Below are positions 11,701 through 20,548 of a stretch of DNA of 25,674 nucleotides, in pieces. How positions within the stretch are numbered: the stretch's first letter is position 1; each line of letters begins with the position of its first letter. The notes beneath the pieces were generated by a model. That model did not search any database, was not told where the DNA came from, and saw nothing but the letters and a program-made list of their open reading frames with translations. The translations under genes were made by a program, and so were the position numbers. The DNA is from Tilletiaria anomala UBC 951 (lineage: Eukaryota > Basidiomycota > Exobasidiomycetes > Georgefischeriales > Tilletiariaceae): assembly GCF_000711695.1 (NCBI RefSeq), contig NW_013546858.1, positions 1-25,674 of the forward strand, in the 5' to 3' direction.

Positions 11701-12193
11701 GGCATCGATGAAGCGTGCTGCCTCGTCCAGCACTTTGATAAGGTCGTCCGCAGACTTGATTCTTTCACTATATGTAACTCCGATGGGATGAGGAGGTGAA
11801 TTAAGTCGCCAAAGACCCACGCTTTGAATGGTCATTGCAAGAGGCTCGAGTCTCGACATTGCTTGCAGTATCGCACCCCCGTTTCCGCCAATGAGTTGTC
11901 GGAAGAAGCTGCGAAGGAAGTCGCGAGGCCTCATCAAGGGCTCATGATCACCGTTTACATTCGCCGCGGACGCAACCACAGTGGATGAGCGCGGTGACTG
12001 GTCATCTTGAACCTCACAAGCAGCTTTCACATAGGAAACAAGCGCATCACAGGAAGCCGCTTCGGTGTCTAGAAGCAGTTGTAATATAGAATCTGCAAAG
12101 ATATCAAAGGTTACTTTTTCAGCTACCTTGCTGTACAGGATGCATATAGCTTCATTAAGCGCGGCATGCACACGAACCCGAAACAAATGATGC
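8745..12193 (-). CDS. MED5: Mediator complex subunit 5 (MED5/NUT1)
   Basis: Fungal tail subunit of the Mediator coactivator of RNA polymerase II. Resolved exons: 10757-~12193, 10518-10692, 10182-10455, 10061-10125, 9846-10006, 9349-9779 and 8745-9283, with six introns of 54-66 nt whose phases all agree. This gives 1,024 codons from 12186. The identification rests on blocks I associate with fungal Med5: the segment around [17 protein letters not shown] and [14 protein letters not shown], then [20 protein letters not shown], then [16 protein letters not shown] and [10 protein letters not shown] with [12 protein letters not shown]. The rest is predicted helical, with no catalytic motif. The 5' end is unresolved: the exon frame has no ATG before a TGA at 12211-12213, so a short upstream exon is needed. 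One phase-compatible option starts at ATG 12397, with donor GTAAGG at 12359 and acceptor at 12194; I consider it only a suggestion. Confidence 0.82.
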
Positions 12194-12999
12194 CTCCCAG
12201 GCGTCGATGGTCACGGCAGAGGACGAGCTAGTGCGTTGGTCTGCTGCAGCGTTACGCGCGCGAAGGTGCTTCAAGATTTCCGACCACTACAAGCCCAACA
12301 AGAAAGTGCCAGGCTCGAACGTATCAGCGATGAAAATGGCGTTAAAACGAGACCCTTACAACCCACCTTCGAAGCCGTGGTGCCGGCAAAGAAGCATCGC
12401 ACGGTGATTGAGACCACTTGGGATGCCACTTCTTGCGTCATCTCCAGACGGGTGACAGACAGCGCTTATGTAGCACCGTTGGGCCCATGGAATCGGATCG
12501 CGGCCATGCTGTAGCTAGACACGATTGGCAAGGCTCAGGCGCCCAGATTTGGGGCATAAACGAGACTCCACGCGAAGGTGATGGGTCAGCGGTGATTGCC
12601 CAAAACAAAGGATCGGGCCGTCCGGCGCCTCATCTAAATGTCATCCAGGTCAAATTGTCATGCCCTATCGAATGTGACACGGTTGACATCATGGTTGAGG
12701 CTAATATCAACCAATATTGCCTCAGTTCCACTGAAATTTAAATAGAAGCGCCCGAAATATGGCAAGTTCAATCTGAACCTGCTTACATCCCTCTAAGCAC
12801 TTGTATCTGTGTCTTGAGCATCCATAACTGATTTGCTCACGCTCAGCGTGATAAGCCTCGACCTTGGGCCATCGTTAGATCGTGTTCATCCTCAGCAACA
12901 GACCTCCGTCCATTGATATCAGTCAGCCCCATCACGAACATCACTTCGTCCCCATCAACGACAGTGCGTGGCGGCCCTGAGAACACGTAAAGGTTCACA
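12194..12999. other. Divergent spacer between MED5 and the histidine-phosphatase gene
   Basis: Holds the promoters of both neighbours and probably the unresolved first exon of MED5. A plus-strand frame is open from about 12191 to 12514 and contains a charged, helix-like stretch (for example QQESARLERISDENGVK), but its beginning would need a 1-nt shift or a 47-nt intron to connect to the ATG at 12207. I do not recognise it and do not call it a gene. The right-hand part, about 12750-12999, shows nothing I can assign. Confidence 0.4.
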
Positions 13000-14315
13000 A
13001 TGAGCTGCCAAGGAGTCCGCATACTGCTTATGCGGCATGGCGAGACGGAAGAGAACAGGCAAAGTGAGGGCCGTGTGCCAAGAGCCGCCTCTTATGACCG
13101 TTTATACTTATGTTTGCTGTCTGCTAAGGGATTATCCAGGGGCAGCTAGATACAGATCTGAATGAGGCCGGGCGGCTACAGGCATATTACACTGGTCGTC
13201 ATCTGGCCAACACTAAGATAGATGAAGTATACTCGAGTCCTCTGAAGCGTGCAAGAGATGTGAGAGCTGACTTACAATTCAGAAAGGAGTAGATGGAAGC
13301 CTGATCGTAGCCTTTTCTATGGTGGCGTTTAATGCATTTGCAACAGACCGCGCTGGCGGTGATAAAGCAAAACAAGAGCTTTTCCAACTCTGACAATGTG
13401 ACTAGCACGTTCACTGATGCCCGCCTGATGGAACAACACCTCGGTGTGTTACAAGGCAAGCCGGGCGCTGGTCGGCGTCATGGAGAACCAGAAGGCGCTG
13501 AGAGCGCGGAAGAGTGAGCAACGGGAGTGACCAGAAACAGGCATCCCAGAGCCGACGAGCACACCTTTTCTCCTTTCAGGGTCTGTGCACGATTTGCTTC
13601 CTTTTGGAATGACGTTCTTTCAAATCCAGGTCCATGGCCGATACAAGGAGCTGACGACGGTAAAGCAAGCAAGGAGCAAGCCGATGTGCAGTTGCTGGAT
13701 CACACCAAGTTTCAACCCCCAGTACCCCAGCATCTGGTTGAAGAAAGTGAAGGAACATCGCCGGCCGAAGACACCAAAGGTTGCAAGTATGCGCGGACCG
13801 TACTGGTAGTCAGTCACGGGTCAGCGCTGACTAACCTGTTCGGGTGCGTTTTCTGCCATGGTTGTACATCTGAACGGATCTTTCCGTCTGTAGCTGACTT
13901 GGATGCATTTTGACAGTGGAGTACTCTTACGCGAAGAACACGCGGTAGTAGCGTCCGGTGTCGAGCCGGGGAGATTCGCGAATTGTTCCATCACCGAAAT
14001 CATCTATCCCTCCCGACCCAGTGGATCCATCAACGGGTCCTCTCACGTCAATCACACCTCTTTGCCCTCTACCACACGTCGCAGCAAGCGCTTTTCGGCG
14101 ATACTGCGAATCTTGAAGGCAAGCACGGAGGCCGGAAAGGGAACGATCGTGCGATGGTCGGGTAAGTAACACCCGACCTAGTTTGCATGCAATGTGAAAG
14201 CGTGCGCTGATACGAACAGCCTACACTGTACGCAGATGTGTCACACCTGCCTCACCGTCTCGAGACGCAGCTGGTGGCAAATGTTGATGAGACTATCGGC
14301 AAGGCCTTGTCCTGA
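13000..14315 (+). CDS. Histidine phosphatase superfamily (phosphoglycerate-mutase-like) protein
   Basis: Branch-1 histidine phosphatase fold; the substrate cannot be told from sequence. Six exons: 13000-13063, 13129-13259, 13347-13513, 13580-13843, 13917-14161 and 14236-14315; introns 65-87 nt with consistent phases; 316 aa. The catalytic signature RHGETEENRQ (His ~13) is split by intron 1 from IIQGQLDTDLNEAG. Next come EVYSSPLKRARDTA (the conserved SSPLxRARxTA block), LMEQHLGVLQGK, a long variable insert rich in Gln/Pro/Glu (residues ~145-195), the second catalytic His in VLVVSHGSALTNLFGG, and CSITEI leading to SDVSHL near the end. The conserved second-half glutamate appears in MEQHLG, where RERDFG is more usual. 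For the last intron, donor GTAAGT at 14162 with acceptor ACGCAG gives the natural WSDVSHL join. Similar fungal proteins are often annotated as fructose-2,6-bisphosphatase or cofactor-independent mutase relatives; I cannot choose. Confidence 0.88.
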
Positions 14316-14387
14316 TCTTCAAGTGTTGCCGATCAGGGGACAGATTTGCGCCGCCAGCACAAATTCAAAACTAATCGTACGCGACAG

Positions 14388-15944
14388 CTAGAAAGTAGTG
14401 GACAGAATGTATATGGTGTTATGCAACGTCAACGAAACCAAAAATTTGACAGATGCGGAAGTTCTCCGACTCTTCACGCGGTGAAACCATCCGATTGGTA
14501 GGTAGATCGAGTCACTGTGTTCGAGTATTGCGTGTGTCGTGTCAGGGTGGACCAGAGCTTCCTCGAAAATGTCGGTCTGCATGCTGTTTCAGATGGGTGA
14601 ACGCTACAACGGCTCTGTCCCCATTTCGCTCGTATTGGTCTGGGTCCCCGACGCGTGAATGCGCAAGATTGAGGTGCATTCAGGCTGAGGAACATGTACT
14701 TTTCCTTTTCAACGACTGTAACATCGTGGGCACACCCCTTACCCTGGGCTAGACTGCTCGCAAGCAGGACAAGGTATTATGCGTACTCACCTTGTACGAA
14801 AAGGTTATGGTATGAATCCGGATACATCGGCGTAAAGCGAGAAGCAGGCCCGAGCCATATGTTGCAATGTCATTGCTCCTTCGCACTTGTTGCTCCGCCA
14901 CTGTGTGCGACAGCCTAGAACACTGCACGATCAACGTCGGAGCCTGAGGCAGCAAATTATCCTGTGCCATATACACTGTCTTCCTGCCTCCATTCCGGCC
15001 TGTTTGCCACGGTATCATCTCGTTGATGAGTACTTCAAGGAGTAGCCTTGTGTTCAATCGGAAGAAGATTGTATCAGTTAAGTACCGTATTTGCGGAGGG
15101 ATGTATGAGCGCAAGGCCCTCCAAAAGGCATGTCGATTCGAACCCATTCCGAGTTTTTTATGGCACCATTTGCCTTCATCATTGAGCTCAACAAGTACAT
15201 TAAAGAATTCGTCTCCTCGTCCCGCATCTCGTCCAGAGTGTACCTTCCATCATCATTTAAGCGACATCATGCCTCTGTGATGGGCCAATAGTATGGATTA
15301 AAGCAAAAGAGCCGGAAACAAGACCTTTGGTGTGCGCAGGCGTTCCCCTGGTGAGGTATTGTTCAGCGAAAGTCTGGCGAGGTATTGCGCTGTGAACGCT
15401 CTGAAGGCGTCGTCTCTTTCTCGCCGCCAAGGGAGCGCTGGTGCTTCTCTGTATTTGAATACAAAGTTGAGGCAACGGGCACCGAATTCGCAGAGGCCCG
15501 TCTCTGCTTCTCTTGAAATTGGGGCAATACTGCGAGCATGGTCGGATAGCAGGGTTCATCTGGAGAGTGATTAATATAAAAAGGGAGCCAGACAGGAGTC
15601 TTTGACCAGCCAACGGGTTGTGGTCGGACGGTGCAGATACTGCGCTGCAGCGCTCTTAGCTTGTAATAAAGTGCTGCGCTGACCTAGATGAGGCTACGAT
15701 CTATGTGTGAGAGGATGGTTGAGTGTCGTGAAGAGGCTAAGTTATTGTGAGGTGTTTTGATGAGCCTGGGATGAGGGATTGCAGGCTGGTCTATGATGAT
15801 TGACTGATGAGGCAGATGTCTTGCTCGTGATGAAGTATTGACTACTATAGACTTACTGTGCGGCTGGTTATTCTGTCCATCCGCGCTCTCATGGATCGCT
15901 TTTATCCTCTTGGCCAAATCGCGGTCGCGTGTCATCGCAAACAT
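14388..15944 (-). pseudogene. Decayed KDM8/JMJD5-like JmjC (cupin 8) gene
   Basis: Fragments of one JmjC protein lie in order on the minus strand in several frames. 15857-15944: an N-terminal helical segment (RDLAKRIKAIHESA) ending at a GTAAGT donor. 15298-15555: FKYREAPALPWRRE and DAFRAFTAQYLA, resembling the region before the cupin in JMJD5-type proteins. About 14870-15237: VLVELNDEGKW, ERV-like RIDMPFG in another frame, then TVYMAQDNLLPQAPTL, matching the YLAQ block. 14791-~14860: NIWLGPASRFTPMYPDSYHN followed by LFVQ. 14388-14715, after a proper 75-nt intron: VEKEKYMFLSLNAP and finally HSDSIYLPIGWFHRVKS. The iron-binding HxD reads YPD, so even the core would not bind Fe(II) normally. In-frame stops occur before NIWLG and between the last two blocks, with at least three frame changes. 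One phase-consistent intron survives, suggesting fairly recent decay. Family assignment to JmjC is firm; the KDM8-like subgroup is inference. Confidence 0.72.
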
Positions 15945-16329
15945 CGCTTCAGCTCCAAGCCTCTCACACTCTTACCTCATTACTCCCTGGGTCCAGCTTG
16001 ACGAAGGCTACTACTCAGTAGCAATCCGGCTTGCAGCGAATATTTCAAGCATATAGTATTCGCCCACCTTGCTTTGCGCTTAGCAGAAGCTCATCCAAGT
16101 TTTGAAACGGCGCCGTCCGAGTTCTGACACGATCGGGAGGGGCGGGAGCGTTCGGGGTGCGCATCAACTCATCTCCTGTGCAACTCACCGATCGATCCGA
16201 TCTGGTATCACATCAATTCCTTTAAATCGGTATCAGGACTAACCAGTAAGCCCTCAGATACTGCTTTGCGACGAGCTGCACCGCATTCCCGCGCACATCG
16301 CGGAATCACAGCAACTATCCTAGGCCATC
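15945..16329. other. Spacer upstream of SNF7
   Basis: A 385-nt stretch that should contain the SNF7 promoter and 5' leader; a TTTAAAT sequence lies near 16221-16227, about 105 nt before the SNF7 ATG. It may also include the original 5' end of the decayed JmjC gene. No further gene is supported. Confidence 0.4.
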
Positions 16330-17239
16330 ATGTCGGGTTGGGGAGCCTGGTTCGGCGGCAGCCGACGAAATCAAAATGCACCGCGAGATGCGATCGTGGG
16401 TCTGCGAGAGCAGCTTGGCATGCTGGATAAGAAGGAGCAGTACTTGAACAAGAAGATCTTAGAGGAGCAGAACAAGGCGAAAGCGATGGTATCTACAAAT
16501 AAGCGAGGTGAGCGACCTCCATCGGCTGCGCACCTTCGGTCATAGAGCGTGAATTCTTAGCTTTCCTTGGCTTGGGTAGGAGCGGCAAATGCGTTGCGGC
16601 AGAAGAAAGCGTACGAGAATGAGCTGGATCGGATCGCGGGGACACGAATGACGCTCGAGACACAAGTGAACGCCATCGAGAGTGCCAACATGAACCTCGA
16701 GACAATGCAAGCGATGCGGAGAGGTGCCGACGCCCTCAAGCACATTCACGGAAGTCTGTGCGTGTTTTTCTCGAATACATTTACATTCCAGACAGTAGCT
16801 GACTTGATACGTACGCCCGTCCTTAATGGCAGTAATATTGATAAGGTCGATTCGACAATGGACTCGATTCGTGAACAGATGGATCTCACCAATGAGATCT
16901 CCGATGCAATCTCCAATCCCGTTGGCATGGGCCACGATATTGACGAGGTACGTCGTAATAAACAAGCTTATCGCTCGAGTGTACATGTATGCTCACACCT
17001 CCGAACGCTTGCGAATTCTTCCTCAGGACGAATTGAAGAACGAGCTGGAAGAGCTAGAACAAGAAGAGCTGAACGACCGGCTCGTGGGTGCCGATGCCGT
17101 GCCAGTACACACTCCTCAAACGATCCACACGACGCCGAATGCAGTCAGCGCTGCTCGACAACCGCTGGCGAAACAGGCTATGACCGAGGACGACGACGAT
17201 GCAGAGCTCCGGGCTTTGCAGGCCGAGCTCGCCATGTGA
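16330..17239 (+). CDS. SNF7: ESCRT-III subunit Snf7/Vps32
   Basis: Main filament-forming subunit of ESCRT-III, which sorts membrane proteins into multivesicular bodies and remodels membranes at endosomes. Exons 16330-16507, 16580-16757, 16833-16947 and 17027-17239; introns of 72, 75 and 79 nt (GTGAGC, GTGCGT, GTACGT); 227 aa, normal length. The N-terminus SGWGAWFGG is the amphipathic membrane-binding start of Snf7. It continues with the charged helices DAIVGLREQL, LNKKILEEQNKAKA, ALRQKKAYENELDR, LETQVNAIESAN, GADALKHIHGSL, DKVDSTMDSIREQMDL and NEISDAISNP. An acidic C-terminus follows with DELKNELEELEQEELNDRL, and the end LRALQAELAM is the MIM1 motif bound by Vps4. Exon junctions restore these blocks exactly. 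It is convergent with the tubulin cofactor gene. Confidence 0.97.
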
Positions 17240-17715
17240 TGCGGTTCCTTACGTCGCTCAGTTTCTGCGCTTGCTTACAATGTATGCGTCTGTCCGAGTG
17301 GCGATATCAAAGGCGTTGCTCATGGCAGATCAGCTGATCGCCAGTCACCACTCGACATGCATACCGGACGCGATCTCGAACCTTTGTCACATGATCTGCG
17401 TGCGCGCAGCTGTTCCCGGTAGGCCATCACTGAAGTGGAACGTATCGGCAAAGCCTCCTTTGGCATGCAGCCGCTGCCATTTAGGAGGCCCCCATTATTT
17501 GTCAAGCATCCGCACGCTCTTCCGTAGTTCTTGTTTGTCTATAAAGGTTCTTCGAGGCAACTTTTGTAATTTCCGCGTGCGCGTTGATATGCTTTTCAGA
17601 AAACAGTTTTTGCTGGTACACCTGGCTCGCAGTGTTGACGACCCGCCGCTCAACACTGCTTGCATACGAGCCGTGCTATGGGTATCATTCATTTTGTTCA
17701 CAAATGAAAAGTGTA
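17240..17715. other. Convergent 3' spacer between SNF7 and tubulin cofactor A
   Basis: A 476-nt stretch holding the two 3' untranslated regions. A long plus-strand open frame crosses it and runs over the last exon of the cofactor gene (to 17819), but it has no family signature. No gene is supported. Confidence 0.5.
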
Positions 17716-18378
17716 TCATGATGTCTCTTTTGCTCGAGCAGCAGCGTCAATCGCCTCGCGCGCAGCAGTCGCAGCTTCTGAACTTGAAATGTCTGCGTCA
17801 TCCGCCAGGCTTTGCTTGATGTTGGCGCAAAAAAGGAGGTAAGAAAATGTTCATCGTCCCGATCTGCCGCAGACTGATGCATTCCCGAATGTATGAGTCC
17901 TCACAAGCAAGGACACAAGGTCTTCCACGGCCGCCGCTAATCGCTGTTGGGAGTCTGGGATCATCCGAAGGCAATCTTGCAGAACCTCTTTCTGTGAATG
18001 GCGCCATTAGAGTGATTGGGCGGCGTCACAAGCGCAGATACAAATGAAAGATAGTCCACATCAGTGGCTTTCAGAACGTGGCTGCGCGCGCTGGAGTATC
18101 CAGGGTGGAGGATGAACGACGAACCTGCTTGTTTATGTGCCACTCATCCTTGCCATCATCGATGTACTTATCGATGCGTTGTCTTTGCTCGTCGGCCTCC
18201 TTGACATATGTTTTCTCTTCCTTTGTCAGCCTGAAATGCCCGGTAGATGATCGAGACTCAGATCCAGGTGGCGAGAGAAGTGTGGCGCCGATCGGGCAAA
18301 CTTGGGAACTGGAAAGACTCACCGCTTGACCACGCCGGTCTTGATGGTGAGCTGTCTCTTTGCGTTTACCGCGTCCAT
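17716..18378 (-). CDS. TBCA: Tubulin-specific chaperone A (cofactor A, Rbl2/TBCA)
   Basis: Small helical chaperone that binds beta-tubulin before dimer assembly in the cytosol. Four exons: 18323-18378, 18125-18230, 17905-17991 and 17716-17814; introns of 92 nt (GTGAGT), 133 nt (GTTCGT) and 90 nt (GTGAGG); 115 aa, within the usual 105-120. Family blocks: RQLTIKTGVVKRLTKE (exon 1/2), TYVKEADEQRQRIDKY, DEWHINKQKEVLQDC (exon 2/3), RMIPDSQQRLAAAVEDL and an Ala/Glu-rich C-terminal helix ending AKETS. The junctions were set by phase plus the conserved IKTGVVKRL and the IKKQ-like and MIPD segments. No single open frame covers more than one exon. The last exon is the least conserved part and its CAAG acceptor the least certain. 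It is divergent from the vWA gene. Confidence 0.92.
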
Positions 18379-18885
18379 CTTGTCGAGTTCGAGCGAGATA
18401 GAGGCACAGGCAGGGGCTGCGGGCAAGCAAGGGGCTGTGTTTTGTCGAAGCCGGAAACAGATTATGTGACTGTACATGATGATGCTAGAATCCATCAGTA
18501 AAAGCTCAGCTTTAGTATTCGGAGCACCGCCTCAGCGCTCCGCCGACGGAGGTGATCCCAGAAATGAGACTGCCAGATCACATCTCTCGGCCGGAGAAGT
18601 AACTAACGCACATATATCTCTATATATACACCACCCTCCAGATCCACGTAGGTAACCAGCATCGGCCGCGAACATCGACCGTTGTCTGAGACTTCCTCTC
18701 AAGCATCCATCCGACTCGCGGTGCATCAGCATTTCCACCGGCAGCAAGAGTCCGAAGTCAGATTTTACACCTTGACTTTGACCTTATTCGCTGCTGCGTC
18801 TTTGCGCAACAACCTTGAACTCCAGGCCTTGGACGCCCGCAAGCAGGAACCGACGCAAGGGGAGCCAGAGGCAAGGATTTCCAAG
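18379..18885. other. Divergent promoter region between TBCA and the vWA gene
   Basis: A 507-nt shared upstream region. The only open frame reaching into it is the in-frame extension of the vWA gene from 18682, which starts with TTG rather than ATG, so I treat it as leader. The TATA-like element listed separately at 18612-18630 lies here. Confidence 0.5.
18612..18630 (+). promoter_or_regulatory. TATA-like element of the vWA gene
   Basis: An AT run (atatatctctatatataca) containing TATATATA at about 18621-18628 sits roughly 260 nt before the vWA ATG at 18886. With transcription starting some 30-60 nt downstream, the leader would be about 200 nt, reasonable for a fungus. It could also serve the divergent TBCA gene. 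Confidence 0.4.
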
Positions 18886-20301
18886 ATGTCGGATGCGCCT
18901 CCGCCGTACCAACCGTACGCACAGCCGAGCGCATCAAGTGCTCAACAGCGACCGCAGCAGCAACAGTTGTATGCACCTCCGCCGGGCCCGCCCCCGCAAA
19001 TGGGTGGCGATGCACGCCTGCCGCCCATTCCTCTTCACAACCCTCCGCCATCGCATACATCCACTTCCTATCCGGCCAGCTATAACCCGTTCTCGTCGCA
19101 CATGAACAGCTCACCGAATGCCCAGCTGCAAGCGGCTTACCCGGCCATGCAACCACAATCGATGCAAGGGTATCTGCCTCAAGGCCATCCTCCGCACAGT
19201 TATCCGCCTCAAGGGTCGCAGCAACAACACCCGTACCCTTCGGCAGATCTCCAGAGGGTATCGAGTGTGACAAGCCACGCGACAAACATGAATAGCGCGG
19301 GAAACGTAGGAAGAGTAGGAAGCAACAGCAGCATGCGCGCCGGCGAAGATCCTTTAGACATGCTCAAGGATTTCGACACGATCGTTATTGTCGACGATTC
19401 GGGCTCGATGCAACTAAGTCCAGAGCAAGGCGGGCCTTCCCGCTGGGAAGAAGCAAGAGATGCTCTCGCTGGCGTCGTCTTTCTCGCCAGTCAAAAGGAT
19501 GCAGATGGCATCGATGTCCATTTCCTAAATTCTGACAGGTCACTGCACAATTGCACCCGGCCGGACGAGGTCAAGTGTCTGTTCGACACCATCGTGCCTG
19601 ACGGAATTACGCCTACAGGCACAAAGATCGAGATTTTGATGCTCGAATATCTCGATCAGATCGAGGATTTTAAACAGAAGAAGGGAGCAGGACTTGCACA
19701 GGGGAAGGAGCCAAAGAAGAGAAACTACGTCGTCATCACGGATGGTGCAAGCAGCGATGATGTCGAATCCGTAATCATCTCCATAGCCAGGCGACTGGAC
19801 GCGGGAAAGTTTCCGCTCAGCCAAGTCGGCTTTGTGAGTTTTCGGAGGAGCCCAAAGTCGAACAAGCACAGAGCGAATATGGTGACCTGACCGCAGACCG
19901 CCTCTGCTTTGCGCATCCAGAGCTTCATCCAATGCGGCGATGATCCGGAGGCGACCGAAGCGCTACGAGAATGTAAGTGCTTCTTTGCGAGACTCTTGTG
20001 CTCATTCTAATTGAAGCTGACTCCAACACAATATTTTCCATCCGTCAGTGGACGATGCCATTCATCAAAACGGTGGTGTCAGAGATATTGTCGATACCAC
20101 TCCTTACTCTGGCATGGCCCTCAACACAGAGCTCATCACCAAAGCGTTACTGGGGGGTGAGTCGTGCTTTTGACCTGCCATAATTCTTTTACGCTCTGTA
20201 ACTTGAAGCTGATTCTCTGTCCTCGATGTACTCCGTCTCACTGTGCAGGTATCAATCGCCGCTACGATCGAAAAGACCGTCGAGCATCTACACTGCGATA
20301 G
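18886..20301 (+). CDS. von Willebrand factor A-domain protein with Pro/Gln-rich N-terminus
   Basis: 386 aa; exons 18886-19833, 19921-19972, 20049-20156 and 20249-20301; introns of 87, 76 and 92 nt. Residues 1-~150 are low-complexity Pro/Gln/Ser/Tyr-rich (PPPYQPYAQPS, QQRPQQQQLYAPPPGPPPQM, then QPQSMQGYLPQ and HPPHSYPP), suggesting a disordered interaction segment. A complete vWA domain follows: TIVIVDDSGSM gives the MIDAS DxSxS, GITPTGTKIE supplies the MIDAS threonine, and YVVITDGASSDD the third metal-coordinating loop. The tail holds CGDDPEATEALRELDDAIHQ, RDIVDTTPYSG and INRRYDRKDRR. For exon 2 two acceptors are in phase (19896 and 19920); I chose the second because the shorter join looks like other fungal vWA proteins. 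No signal peptide or membrane segment is seen. The function is unknown; metal-dependent protein binding is an inference. Confidence 0.88.
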
Positions 20302-20548
20302 CATTCCCTCAGCTGCTTGTACAGGGCCATTGGATTTCCGGACTTGCCTTTGTATTTCTAGGGCTTCTCACATCGCTTCTGTCCATCCCCTTCCGAGTTC
20401 ATGGTGTCGTCCTCCGAACGAGCAAAAGAATCAAAAGATCATTCTTCCAAATCTATCTATACCCGCGACGCGTACAACGGGACGCTGACTCTATTCTAGC
20501 TGTTTGAAACGATATTTTGGTAGGAACTGGGGCGTTTGTGAATTGTGC

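Noticed and set aside
14313-14490. Frame stays open for about 57 codons after the TGA of the histidine-phosphatase gene
   Set aside because: Possible stop-codon readthrough was considered, but the extension has no family signature and overlaps the decayed JmjC gene on the other strand.
14407-14752. Plus-strand exons starting at ATG 14407 with two phase-compatible introns
   Set aside because: I first read these as a gene, but the opposite strand carries recognisable JmjC blocks with a proper intron, so the plus-strand frames are antisense coincidence.
15135-15145. tRNA B-box-like sequence (GGGTTCGAATC on the minus strand)
   Set aside because: No A box at the right distance upstream and no cloverleaf could be folded around it.
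15121-15294. Plus-strand short frame ending at TAG 15292-15294
   Set aside because: Protein-like at first sight, but it lies antisense to the VLVELNDEGKW part of the decayed JmjC gene and has no family match.
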